The notes: a model not told the origin generated them from the sequence alone. A DNA stretch of 64,000 bases from Paracorniculantispora psalliotae (GCA_002796755.1 PHFE01000008.1:1964383-2028382), one strand, 5' to 3'; numbered from the stretch's first letter, positions 21,321 through 31,538 are shown. Numbers and translations are program-made.

Positions 21321-22343
21321 ATGTTTTCGACAAGCGACTTATTCCTTCACAGTGTCCTATGCTGCCTAGGTGTTTGGCTGGCTTGGCTGGTAAATCAGAG
21401 GATGACGCGCCGAGCCTTGAATCCCTCACCCCGTGCACCCTGCATTTGGAGAGAAGAGGTGTGCTTGGTAACTGGCGGCTCAAATGGGATTGGCAAAGAG
21501 CTTGTGCAGCTTTTACAAGAGCTTGGTACCACAGTGGCCATCTTGGACGTGACGGCGCCCAAGTTCAGACTCGGTAAGCGCTGAAGTGAGGGCCCGCGAT
21601 CTGTCGCCTGTTGCGCAATTAACTCTAAACTGCCAAAAACAGGGGATAAAACGCACTTTTTCAAGGCGGATGTTTCTTCGCCTGCAAGCATTGCTCTCGC
21701 TTGCAAAGAAATCACGACTCGACTCGGATCGCCGACCATTGCGGTGCTCAATGCGGGCGTTTTCACGCACAACACGATGCTCGACATTTCCGAAACCGAA
21801 CTGCGCAGAACAGTTGATATAAATTTTCTCGGTGTATTATTCTGCGTTAAAGAGTTTTTACCCGCAATGATCGCCGCGAATCGCGGCCATGTTCTCGTCA
21901 CGTCCTCGGTCACGGCTTTTATTTCGACCGTGGGCCATGTGCACTATTCCGCCGCCAAGGCGGCTCTTGTGGCTGCGGTCGAAGGCCTGCAGACGGAATT
22001 GAAACACGCCCATGGCAACCCGAGCGTGAAAGTTAGTTCGGTATTGCCGGCGATTGTAAATACGAGCATGTCAGCTGGCCGCAGCCAACCGGCAACCAGC
22101 TTTCTATTGCCGGTGCTGGAGCCAGCGCAAGTTGCGCAATACATGGTTGACATCTTGAAGCGTGGGCAAAGGTAAGGCCGAATTTTGACGTCTCCGTAAA
22201 ATATTTCAAAACTAAAGCGCTCTCTGCCATCTTCCAGTGAAATACTCTTTCTGCCGAGAGCCGCCACTGTTGCGCCGTGGCTTCGCGCGCTGCCACACTG
22301 GATGCGAGTTTGGGCACAAGATGGGGCCGCGGCGTTGACGTAG
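21321..22343 (+). CDS. Membrane-anchored short-chain dehydrogenase/reductase
   Basis: A 295-residue NAD(P)-dependent oxidoreductase of the classical SDR superfamily, in three exons (21321-21573, 21643-22171, 22238-22343). Seen: an N-terminal hydrophobic anchor (LFLHSVLCCLGVWLAWLV), the Rossmann glycine motif TGGSNGIG, the structural VLNAG motif, a catalytic serine region (VTSSVTAF) and the YxxxK pair in HYSAAKAA. The anchor plus core resembles the RDH10/DHRS3/17-beta-HSD11 group, which acts on retinoids, sterols or other lipids at the ER or on lipid droplets; the substrate here is unknown. The third exon adds a C-terminal tail (PRAATVAPWLRALP) ending at TAG 22341. All splice sites are canonical. 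It converges on the arylsulfotransferase with only 135 bp between stop codons. Confidence 0.88.
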
Positions 22344-22478
22344 GACTTTCAGGTGCTTTGAGACGACTTTGCGACTTGAAAACAGGCAAAGCTTCGTCTT
22401 TTTATATTTATTCACAAAGTAGTTTGTAAGTAAAAAAATACTAGCAGTTTTTAAATAAGACCGTTATAGCGCGCTACT

Positions 22479-24210
22479 CTACAGAGTGAATGCCTTTGAC
22501 TTACCGAGAGGCTTCCCTTCACCATCAAGCGCCATTGCCACGACCTCGGTCACTCCTGTACGGTTGACCATGTACATTGTCTCAAAGCTAGTCTTCTTAA
22601 CTTCTCCCACGTCTACAAATGTAGGATTGCCTCCAAACGTAGCTAGAACGCGCCAGCTCACGACCTCGGTAGCTCCGTTCCAGCTCATGTACACGGCAGT
22701 GGCGCCATTCTGCTCCGTCTCGGCAAATACACGAGGTGGGTATGACGGAGTGCTCTTCCAACCCGTAAACTTGTACGCGCGGAATGAACCAGGATTGGTC
22801 GCGCCGTAGCGCAGGTTCCAAACTTCCTTGTCATTCCCGTCAAACTCTGACAGGGACGGGAAGGTTGCATCTCCCACGAATACGTGCCCGCCCGCCTGGT
22901 CCTGCCAGGAGCCTAGACCGACGGCGCGAACGGTGTCGTTGCTGACGAGGCGGCGGCCGAGAGTTGCCGTCATTTCCCGCGTGTTGAGTTGCACTGACAG
23001 TGCGGAAGATCTCTTGGCCTCGCTGATGGGTGGGATATCGTAGTTTTCGTCGTCGTACATGGTCACCAGAATGGAACCGTCCTTCTCGCGGCTGGCCGCA
23101 ACATCGTGCTGGTATCCGAAACGTGCGTCTGGGTCGAGTGTGAAGTCTTGGCCGTCAACGCCCTGTAACTATGTTGAGCGAGAATTCGGTTGCGAGCGGG
23201 CTTAGTCGTTCACTTACATTGAGGCGGTAGGTTACATCGCCGTGCTCGTCGATAAAGATAACACTAGAGAAATGACGTGCCGAGATAACGTATCCCCCTT
23301 CGAACTCGTCAACAGAGTTGATGTGAAAGTACTAAAACGGATTAGCAAGGTTAGTCCAAGCGGCGAAGCAACAGAATGCAGAGGGGCGCAAACTCACATC
23401 CCAGGCTAGCTCAGCTGTTGTACCCAGCTCCTGGCCGGCCCGATTCTGTCTGAGAATTTTCGAATCCTTGACTGGAAGCTTGTCCAGATGATCCAGGCTG
23501 GACCACTTGAAGTATATCTCCTCCGTGTACGGATCAATGACGAGAAACTGACTATCCGTGACCCAGCCATCTTTGGGGCCTCCGACCGAGGATAGGTCCG
23601 TCTGCGTAAAGTTATGGCTCGTCACCAGAAATTTGTCATTGGAGAGGCGACGAGACTCATGAAGATCCACCTTGCATGGATACTCCTTGCCCCCAGGAAT
23701 GTAGGAAGGATAATCTGCTAGGCAGATGGTGTTTACCACCTTAAGGTTAGAATCGAGAAATGTTACATTTCCAAGCTATTTTCAGAATATTAGCACTTTA
23801 TCCACCAACAGGCCAAGGGGCACGGCACCTACAGACTGCTCGCCGCTCGGGCCAAACTGCCCGAGATAGTACGATAGAACTGTTCCATTGCTAAAACTTT
23901 GCGGCCGAAAGTTTGCAAAAAAGTCAGGCTGACCGGTAGGATAATTTGGCCCGTGGAAGATGACTTCTCCTTCCTGGGTCACGAGGAAAGGCGACAGCTC
24001 GGATTGAGGGGGGTCACCTTGCGACGGAAAGAAGACTGCCGGCGAGAACCAGATAAGACCTGGTGTGGTCGGCCCTGTCTGCGTCACATGGAGCAACGGG
24101 CTTGTAAACGACTCCGTCTTGTAGGAGATGGAGGGCCAGGACGGAGAAGACTGAGAGGCAGCGGCGAGGGTCAGTCCTCCGAGCAGCGCCAACGAGTTGA
24201 GATGGGCCAT
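22479..24210 (-). CDS. Secreted arylsulfotransferase-family (ASST) protein
   Basis: A 517-residue protein in four exons: 23833-24210 (first), 23398-23775, 23218-23331 and 22479-23162. All joins are phase 0. The N-terminus is a signal peptide (MAHLNSLALLGGLTLAAAS). The body matches the fungal arylsulfotransferase family, a six-bladed beta-propeller, with the diagnostic stretch WDYFHINSVDEFEGGYVISARH followed by a strand and an RFGYQHDVAAS block containing a candidate functional histidine. In bacteria such enzymes move sulfate from one phenol to another without PAPS; the fungal members are secreted and mostly uncharacterised, so activity is inference. For the last intron two acceptors (at 23163 or 23169) both keep frame and differ by two residues. 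Its tight convergence with the SDR gene suggests a small shared function. Confidence 0.85.
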
Positions 24211-25099
24211 TGTGAGATTTCAATACGGGTAACGGGGACTCAAGAAGAAAACTACTGTGGCAGTATTAGCTTTCAGGTCCCGAGCGTGCTTTTATAGCAG
24301 AACGAGATTTCATGTTTACCTTAACGCATTGATAATGCGGACGAATTCGGTCCAGAAACGGTACTACGACTAGAATTTCAGAATAACTTGACCGGTTATC
24401 CCGAATTCAGCCTGGCATTGGAGACGTTGCAGTGAAACATTGACGGCCAGGGTCCAGCGGTTTGATGGTGATTGGACAGCGCCTCGAGTTCTCAATTGGC
24501 TGGTAATGTGTGGTGGTCGGTGCGCTGAGACTGTTAACACCAGGGCTTGATGTGGAATCTTCATGGTCCCATGTCGGGGAGCACAAAGTTACCCCACTGT
24601 CACCAACAGTTTCGGAGTATTTGATCTGGAGCGCATCGTCGCCGTCTCCTGTCAGATACGTGCAGTGCCAGATTGGATGACGCGGCGAGGGTGGCTGTGT
24701 TGCTACCCGCCTACAACTTGAAAATCATTACGAATGGCATTAAGTCAGCTTGGTAAGGGAGGTTCGGTAGTCTAGGAAAGTAGACTATGAAGTGTGCTTA
24801 ACATGTACAGCAGTATTGCTGGTCAAAGAACAGCACCTGTGTACATTCCGTCATCTGCAGTTATACACTTAATCGTTGTATATTTAGAATGCCTCGCCGT
24901 CTGGCTTGGATGGCTGGGAAATATTACTTCACGGGAAATCTGGATAACAGAGAGGTAATACGTATATGGTTGATTCTTGCTGTCTAACTAGTAATTGGCA
25001 CACGGTCGCCATACAGCGGCCTTGCTGCCAGAATTGGCAGACAAGCAGTTATATGGAACGGGTCGCGTCGGGGCCGGGCCAGAGATTCGAATACTTTGA
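24211..25099. other. Intergenic region
   Basis: Holds the arylsulfotransferase promoter and the 3' side of the small secreted-protein gene. I see no further gene and no repeat. Confidence 0.45.
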
Positions 25100-25531
25100 C
25101 TAGCAGAAGAAAACAATACTTCTCACAGGGTTATGCTGACCCATGTTAGTTCCGACGACATAACACTGTGTCTCGCTTGTTGGCCCTTGGAGCTCAATGT
25201 TCAACCCTCCTTTGCATCCTGCGTCGGAATAGCCATTGATCTTGCAGCCCTGAGGGATCTGCGCGGTAGTGCCAGGACCGCCGACGTGGAATGCGAGCGC
25301 ATCACTCTCAAGGTCGTAACACACGTGGGCTTGTTCGAGCTTCACTCCGTGGACTGCACCGCTTACCGCGCAGTCTCTCGCACCGTAGTATTCCAACTCG
25401 AACAGCTCAGCGCGAGCGAGGCCTAACACAGCGGCCAGGACGAAGGCCTATAGCGAGTTAGATGTTAATCCTAGGGATGGGGGCAGTAGTTCATATGTTC
25501 TGAAGAACACTCATACTTGGATAGTTTGCAT
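25100..25531 (-). CDS. Small secreted cysteine-containing protein
   Basis: A 120-residue protein in two exons. The first (25517-25531) encodes only MQTIQ; the second (25447-25100) continues the signal peptide AFVLAAVLGLARAE after a GTATGA donor and a CTATAG acceptor with CTAAC branch. The mature part has six cysteines (in ARDC, HVCY, GCK, GCKGG, TQCY and the final FFC) and ends on cysteine. This pattern suggests three disulfides. I know no domain for it. Size, signal peptide and cysteine count fit candidate effectors and other small secreted proteins of plant- or insect-associated fungi, but the sequence does not prove such a role. The 5-codon first exon makes the signal peptide easy to miss. 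Confidence 0.75.
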
Positions 25532-26544
25532 CGTGCTTGCGGAACAATGAAAGATGAAAGAATGCGGGTTTAGACGAGGCTTGGCAGGACCAGGCGCGGA
25601 TTAATTCATATATCGACTTGATTCTTGAGACAACCCACTGAGAAGACGGATACATGGCAGCACACGGCTTATTTAGCTGTATTTATAGTTCGTAATTCAT
25701 TGCCCCGCAGGAGTGATTGTATGGGACGAATACTTGCCCAGCAAGGTATAGAATTCATATACGTGACCCCCAACATCCAAGCCAGGATAGGTTATCACCC
25801 TTCAAGGAAACGTCAGACCAAGACTCCACAGTCGTTGCCGATCACTGATCGGCAATCAACGGGCGACCCCAACTTTTCGATACGAAGAAACGGATTCCAA
25901 ATGCTGTGGGGTCGAGCTACGTCTGCCCCCGTATATGTCATTTGGACCTGCGTACTTGCTCTGCATAGTCGAATACGTTTTCCGCGGAGAATAACTTCGT
26001 CCGATCTTGACAAGGTACAACGGTCGATATATGCCCACCAATAGGAAAGGTCTGCGCGACCACACCACGAGGAACCGCTCGTATTTCGGTAGTACGGCAC
26101 ATTTATCCACCAATTTGATGTTTATGTTATTTTCGGCCAACGGCTCACACGGCATATGGAATTAAACTGGTAAGAGCCCTTGACCTTTCGTAATTAATCA
26201 CCGGTAGATTCTACTAGAGGCACTAGCGCAACAATATTCTAGCTATCTCCGTGCCTTGGCTATAAGAGACCTTAAATCAGATTTTGCTAACGGCTACTGT
26301 GCGTGTCGAGAACATGAGGTGATGGCTCATCATGCGTCTCTGATCCATCTTCATCTACCTATTTTTGCTTGGGTCTACCGCCATTATTGTAACATTGGCA
26401 CATGATACCAGACAGCCGGTCTTGACTTTGACGGTACGGGTACGATAGCAGCTAAAGCTTCCTCGGCTCTCGACATTTTCTGAGCAGCTAGAGATCTGGT
26501 TCCGCGGGCGTTTGCCTTTGCTCCTTGGAGCGCCCCTAATCACA
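25532..26544. other. Intergenic accessory region
   Basis: AT-rich sequence with no supported gene. The last 200 bases lie directly 5' of the chitin synthase relic and may be its decayed promoter. Confidence 0.4.
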
Positions 26545-26736
26545 ATGGCATACAACGGCCAAGGCCACGAGTACCCCGGCGGTGCTGGCCACTAGCTCAA
26601 TGACATGCCACCCGGCGGCAACGTATGTTTATCCATCTGCCATCTGCCACGCCTCCCGCTGACCACTGACCTCGCAGTATCACATGCCCCCTCATGACCA
26701 GGAGGAAGAGGCTGGCCGCTACCTCCAGATTTAGTC
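26545..26736 (+). pseudogene. Truncated relic of a chitin synthase 5' end
   Basis: The start MAYNGQGHEYPGGAGH is followed by an in-frame TAG at 26593 and then LNDMPPGGN. A GTATGT donor follows at about 26623, a 50-60 nt intron ending in CGCAG, then YHMPPHDQEEEAGR and a stop. The MAYxGxG opening, a GHQL/DMPPG-type block and an acidic EEEAGR end resemble the N-terminus of class I-type chitin synthases of filamentous ascomycetes (Neurospora chs-3 style), recalled from family knowledge. The first stop sits where Gln is expected (one C-to-T change). No catalytic domain follows: homology ends within about 20 codons of the intron. It is a 5' fragment, not a working gene. The intact copy should lie elsewhere in the genome. 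Confidence 0.65.
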
Positions 26737-27867
26737 TAAATTACGGTCTTTGGCCTTCGGAACTCAACTCAGGTGGATGCTCGGCTCTATCGCTGTACAA
26801 GGCCAGGCCGTGGAGTGATACCGAGCCAGAAATATGCACATTGCTGGGGTTTTGAGATGGTCATGACACTGGACTTTGATCGCAGTGAGGACAGGGGCTG
26901 TGTCTTGTTTTCTTCCTAGTTATTTTGAACCTGTCAAGCTCAAGTTGTTCTCTTCGAGAATCCAGCGTCCTGGACACACAACCGAGGCGCACGATTCGTT
27001 CTGCACTGCCTTTGGCTATGTAAGGCTATCTAGCATGTGGAAGTATGGTATTGGGTCAACAATCACATATCAACATGCCAGCCGCCATGCTGAATTCTAA
27101 ACTTGGTGTCACCCGACTCAGCATACTTGTGCACCATTACCTCCGAATCAGTCGGTATCATCACTGCACCCAAGCTTATGCCGTCATAGCCGTCGTCATC
27201 TCCTTGGCTGATACACACTGTTCTGGGCAGAGCTGTGGCAAAATCGAAAACAAGTGTGAGTCGGCCGACTGAAAGCACCAGCTCGCGCAGGTCATGAGGT
27301 ATTAACATGGTATGAGGCAGTTCGTTCGCCTTAAGATATACCTTGTCCTGTGTTTGAGTCGCTATATTGGCCGGCGTGGTGCTTTTGTGCACAACCGAAC
27401 TCCTCTCAGACCTGTCGACACCGCCCAATGGTGTGGTGGCGGTGTACCACTGCCCTACGTGGGGGGCTCGAAGAGGATGCCATAGCTGGAGAACGTCTGG
27501 AGCGCAGTCAGAATGGAGACACTCTGGCATCTATCCCTCCCGGTATGGCTTGCCTAGGAAATAAAGCATAGAACCAATTGTATACTCCATGCCGATCCAT
27601 CATATTAATACCGATCAATTGTAGAATCTGGCCCCAATCTGCCGTAGTCTGCATCTTCAACTTGCGCCCGCGCTGTTCAAATATTAGCGATGTGCTCCAG
27701 CTTGTTCCTGATTCTGCCAAAAGCAGAGTTCATCAGCCAGCTTTCAGACTGGGTGGTACCGCGTGAAGCATAGATTGCTATCAGCTCTGCTCATGCCCAG
27801 ATTGTAGTATATAGAACTGGAGCCTCCGCGCCGGTGCGCTGGTACAGTGTCTGACGACATCGATAAA
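26737..27867. other. Accessory spacer with an unexplained open frame
   Basis: On the minus strand, 27063-27530 has a 155-codon open frame with ordinary protein-like composition (for example DLRELVLSVGRLTLVFDFATALP) and no good ATG. A second frame, 27508-27720, overlaps its upstream side. I recognise no family. They may be parts of one decayed gene. Confidence 0.3.
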
Positions 27868-28252
27868 ATGCAACTTCCAATCTTACTATTGTGTGTGGAC
27901 TCTTGTTTATGGTAGGTGTCTCGTATGGACGCCTGCAGATGAGTTGGCCGCTAGCCATCCGCTCCAAATTTAACCCTTACACGGGCGATATCGACTACGA
28001 TATGACAGCGCCCCCCCAGTCTGACGGAAGCAATTTCCCTTGCAAAGGCCATCATTCGCTACTAGATACACAACAGGCCACATCGGTACTGAAATGGGAG
28101 GCGGGGCAGACCTATAACTTTAGCCTAGTAGGCATAGCTACCCATGGGGGCGGAAGCTGTTAGGCGTTATTGTCCTTTGGTAGAGGCAGTACATGGAGGG
28201 TTCTACACTCCTACATCGGTGATTGCCCTCTGTCCATACGGTGGTTCGTGTG
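27868..28252 (+). pseudogene. Decayed AA11-like lytic polysaccharide monooxygenase gene
   Basis: An ATG at 27868 opens a signal-peptide-like MQLPILLL, then a frameshift moves the homology into a second frame reading SYGRLQMSWP, RSKFNPYTGDIDYDMT, SDGSNFPCKGHHSLL and ATHGGGSC. This matches the secreted AA11-like LPMO group, copper enzymes that oxidatively cut chitin or related glycans. The residue after the signal cleavage site, His1 of the copper brace, is Arg here (CGC). A TAG stop replaces the residue after HGGGSC at 28161; beyond it the same frame still shows WRVLHSYIGDCP. So there is one frameshift, one lost copper ligand and one stop. It cannot make an active enzyme. The 3' limit is approximate. 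Confidence 0.68.
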
Positions 28253-29178
28253 GTGAGTCCATAAAGAGAGCGCACCTGCACCCAGGCGCCCGATGCAATC
28301 GTGGCCCGTTCTGCGAGAAATATTGCTCTGGATATTTTCGGATTGCATTCTCGCAGAAATCGAATGTTCAAGGGTCCCGGGTCGCTGGTACTTGCACAAC
28401 GAGTAGAGCTTCACCGTTGTTCGCCCCTTGTTCATGCACGCAACCGAGCCGGTACTACCTACCACCGTTCCTCTGTCTTGAGTACGTCATTCATATTATT
28501 CCGCATTTTGTCTATATTTACTCCGTTTGGTGAAATGGCTGTATCATTATTGTAGTTTTATATTATTTTAGCTACATCGTCAAAGGGTATATTGTGGATC
28601 GTCCCTTCTCCTTCTTTATATCGATTCTTTTCCGGTGTTCGAGTCGCCTTTGCTTAGCACGACCAGAGTGGTAGTCCCGGCAAGTCTGACGAAGACCTTC
28701 GCCTTGAGATTGGTAAAATAAAAATATAATAAGAACACAAATGAGAAAGCGTACATATTCATTGAGGAGCCTTGTCACGCTAGTCCGCTTTTGAGCACCC
28801 CGAATTCTGCTCAGCATGAGTGTCGGGTCAACTCCGGCTAGTGGTTAATCGCGTTGCAACTAAGAGCAGGCGGCCGCTCACACAGAGTAAATCGTGAACC
28901 ACTCCAGCTAGTGGTTGACCGCGTTGAAAGCAAGAGCTGGCGGCCGCTCACACATAGGTAAATCAACAACCAGGCCCGCAGCCCCCCAACAGCCTCACGG
29001 CACACTAATAACTCTCTCCAAATCTTTCGCTCATCTATTTATGAACGACAAAACATGAAAGAAAACGGCAAAAATAAAAAACATACAGCAGCCGGTGTTC
29101 GCTGGTCGTCACCGACCCAACTACTAATCTGCCGATTACCAGCTTGTCTATGGGAGAGCAGACGGGATCCCGAATTTT
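28253..29178. other. Accessory spacer leading to the assembly gap
   Basis: AT-rich DNA without a supported gene. It contains the 70-bp tandem duplication listed separately. Confidence 0.4.
28831..28970. repeat. Imperfect 70-bp tandem duplication
   Basis: Two units begin at 28831 (ACTCCGGCTAGTGGTTAATC) and 28901 (ACTCCAGCTAGTGGTTGACC). Both run through a GGCGGCCGCTCACACA block to GTAAATC. Differences are mostly transitions (G/A), including C/T-type changes. The copies lie about 200 bp from an assembly gap, so more units may have been lost in assembly. Confidence 0.85.
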
Positions 29179-29189
29179 NNNNNNNNNNN
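29179..29189. other. Assembly gap (11 N)
   Basis: Unresolved bases directly after the AGACGGGATCCCGAATT motif, which also occurs at 18837. Confidence 0.98.
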
Positions 29190-29917
29190 CCAGACAAATA
29201 GCAAAACCAACTTATAGCCGCTGGTTTCTGCACAACAACGTGAGTTTTAAGTAGCGTTTTGGTCACGCATCTCTGATGATGTAGATCAGAGGTAGATCGC
29301 TCCATTACATATTGGACTAGAAAAAAAAAGAGATTAAACGGCGTGACAGGAAATATGGACAATCAATGCATTGACTCAATCCACCTTTACACTGGCAGTG
29401 CGGAAGAGCCACGCCTAATTTGACGTGCCGGGGACTATAATGAGCTGCAGATGCCTTTCTCTCATGAAACTGATTTCTTTCTCCTCGTTCTTCCTATAGT
29501 CTACTTTTTAAGGTCAATTATCCCTAAATAGTATATAAACAATGTTGTATCGCTCGCCACTCACCATTCTCACACGCAGCGACTGGTAACGGTTGTCTTT
29601 CTCTCACTGCTTTTTGCCTGTTTTTTTACATCTTCTTGATGCAGGAAATCTCTCTCTTTCTGATAGATGGTCCAAAACAGTTTGGCTCAAAGCATATGCG
29701 TCATCATGATGCTCACACAGAAAAGCGACATTCCACATACAGAGTAGAGTGTGTCAAGGACAGACCAAGTTCAAAAAAAATGTAAATCGTGGCTTATATT
29801 TACAGGGGCCATGTACAACTAGCAAAGAAACAAAAATACATTTCTTTCTTTGCTGCGGCCCAATATTTCAAAATACATTTTATACGAATTTCCCACTTCT
29901 ATATTTCTTTTCCAATT
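29190..29917. other. Intergenic region downstream of the proline-rich gene
   Basis: No supported gene. AT-rich with several T- and A-runs near 29880-29915 that could hold the polyadenylation signals of the neighbouring gene. Confidence 0.45.
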
Positions 29918-31531
29918 TCACCGCACGCCTCCTCGTAAAGCTTCCACCTCTCGCCGCAGCGCGTCCAGATCCGCCAGTATATCCGCGCCTTTACTCGTGT
30001 CCGGCAGCGGCACTGGTGGCCCGTCCGGCCTGTCCGCGCTCGCCTTGCGTGATCCCGGACTACTACCTTTATGATGCCGCGGCGGTGGCGGCGGCGGCGG
30101 CGGATTGCTATCCCTCCTCTCGAGGCTGCCGTACAAACTACCCGGCCGTCGGGCGGAAGACGGGTTTCTGGCTGGTGGCAGCGGCGGCGGCGCCGCGGGC
30201 GCCTTGCCTGTTTTCAAAGAGGCGGGGCCGGGCGAAGACGCGTCTGCCTGGCGCAGCGGGATCGATGACGATGAGACGGATGGTGACGGGGCGCTGCCGC
30301 CCTGCTTGGGCGTGGCGTGTGGGCGCCGCGGCGGCGGCGGCGCGGGGATCTGCTGCGGCGCCCGCGGCTTGTCGTGCATCGAGTCTAGCGAGGAGCGCGA
30401 CGGCGTGTCGTCGTCGCTGGGCTTCATCAGAGACGTGGTGGGCGGCAGGTTGGTTTTGGTATCTGTCCGTCCGTGGCCGCGACGTGGCGGTGGCGCGGGC
30501 GCGGGCTTCTTGGAGGATGTGCTCGGCGCCGCCGCCGCCGCTGCTGCTGCTGCCTCGGGGGCTGGCGAGTCGGTTGTTGCAGAGTCGGAGGAGTCGTCCG
30601 ACGCTGATTCTAGATCATCGCCGCTGGCTGTGGTATATGACTGTGGTGGTGGATTGCTACTCTCGGGCGGGGGCGGCGGCAGCGGTACATGCTGATGCTC
30701 AGGTTCCGGCGGCGCTGCTTTGGTTGGCTCGCTCCGGATGGTCTTGCCGTGGCGAGAGCTCGGTGGCGGCGGCGGCACGCTCTTCTTGTCCTTGGTCGAG
30801 TTTGGGGGCGATACGGCGCGTTGGTTTTGCTCTTGGGCGGCGTCAGGAGCGGCCAACACTTTATTGGCTTCCGCATTATATGACGCTAGCCTCTGGTCGT
30901 CCGCCGCCGCTGGGTGGCTGCCTTGCAAGCCCGAATTGCCCGTTAGCAGAAGTCTCTTGAAGGCATCCACATTGAGCGCAGGCGTGCCAGCGTGGGCAGC
31001 CTTGAGCACTTCCCCTTCTTCCCTCTTCTGCAGGTCCAGCTCCTCCTTGTTCGACGTGTCTTCTATATCCTGCAGCGTCCGGGCGAATGGGTTCCCGGGA
31101 GGTCCCCCCGTCGCTGGAGGAGGAGGAGCCGCCACGAAACTACTGCCAGCAGCCGGCGTCGGGTACGGCGGTGTAGCTACTGTGCTCTCCCGATCGCTTT
31201 CATCCGTCGCCGAGCCCCCAAAGGGGTCGTACTCGACCGGGGGCGGCACCAACCCGGCCCCGGTCTGGTACATGGGTTCGGCAGCAGGCCATTCAGGCGA
31301 GTCCGGCGACCGCGGCGGCGGCGTCAGCACGCGCACCTTCTTTGCCGTTTTTTGCTTGCGCGCGGGCTCGGGCTCGGGCTCATCGTCGGTATTGGGCTCG
31401 GGCTCGCGAAATGATGTGCGTGGCGGCGCGGCGTGCGTCTGTGTCGTGTCTATGGGATCGAGAGGAGGGAGCGTCGAGTCGGCCGCCTTGGGCTGCAGGA
31501 CAGATTTTCGAAATGGGTTTGATGACGCCAT
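29918..31531 (-). CDS. Proline-rich, intrinsically disordered cortical/actin-type protein
   Basis: Single exon, 537 residues. It starts MASSNPFRKSVLQPK and contains NPFAR (two NPF-type motifs, which bind EH domains of endocytic proteins), many polyproline blocks (VPPPPPSS, PLPPPPPES, NPPPPPPPP) and PxxP sites that could bind SH3 domains or profilin. An alanine run (about nine residues) is coded by a GCC/GCT triplet repeat at about 30525-30560. The end is a short conserved-looking helix (ILADLDALRREVEALRGG). The whole resembles fungal cortical-actin and endocytosis adaptors such as the Aim3/Bsp1 or verprolin types, but no defined domain settles which. Function in endocytosis is inference. Confidence 0.75.
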   Translation of the reverse strand: MASSNPFRKSVLQPKAADSTLPPLDPIDTTQTHAAPPRTSFREPEPNTDDEPEPEPARKQKTAKKVRVLTPPPRSPDSPEWPAAEPMYQTGAGLVPPPVEYDPFGGSATDESDRESTVATPPYPTPAAGSSFVAAPPPPATGGPPGNPFARTLQDIEDTSNKEELDLQKREEGEVLKAAHAGTPALNVDAFKRLLLTGNSGLQGSHPAAADDQRLASYNAEANKVLAAPDAAQEQNQRAVSPPNSTKDKKSVPPPPPSSRHGKTIRSEPTKAAPPEPEHQHVPLPPPPPESSNPPPQSYTTASGDDLESASDDSSDSATTDSPAPEAAAAAAAAAPSTSSKKPAPAPPPRRGHGRTDTKTNLPPTTSLMKPSDDDTPSRSSLDSMHDKPRAPQQIPAPPPPRRPHATPKQGGSAPSPSVSSSSIPLRQADASSPGPASLKTGKAPAAPPPLPPARNPSSARRPGSLYGSLERRDSNPPPPPPPPRHHKGSSPGSRKASADRPDGPPVPLPDTSKGADILADLDALRREVEALRGGVR

Positions 31532-31538
31532 GATGCGT

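Noticed and set aside
29749..30960. A 403-codon plus-strand frame opposite the proline-rich gene
   Set aside because: It is a GC-rich antisense frame; the minus-strand frame is open to a good ATG and has NPF motifs and a conserved-looking end.
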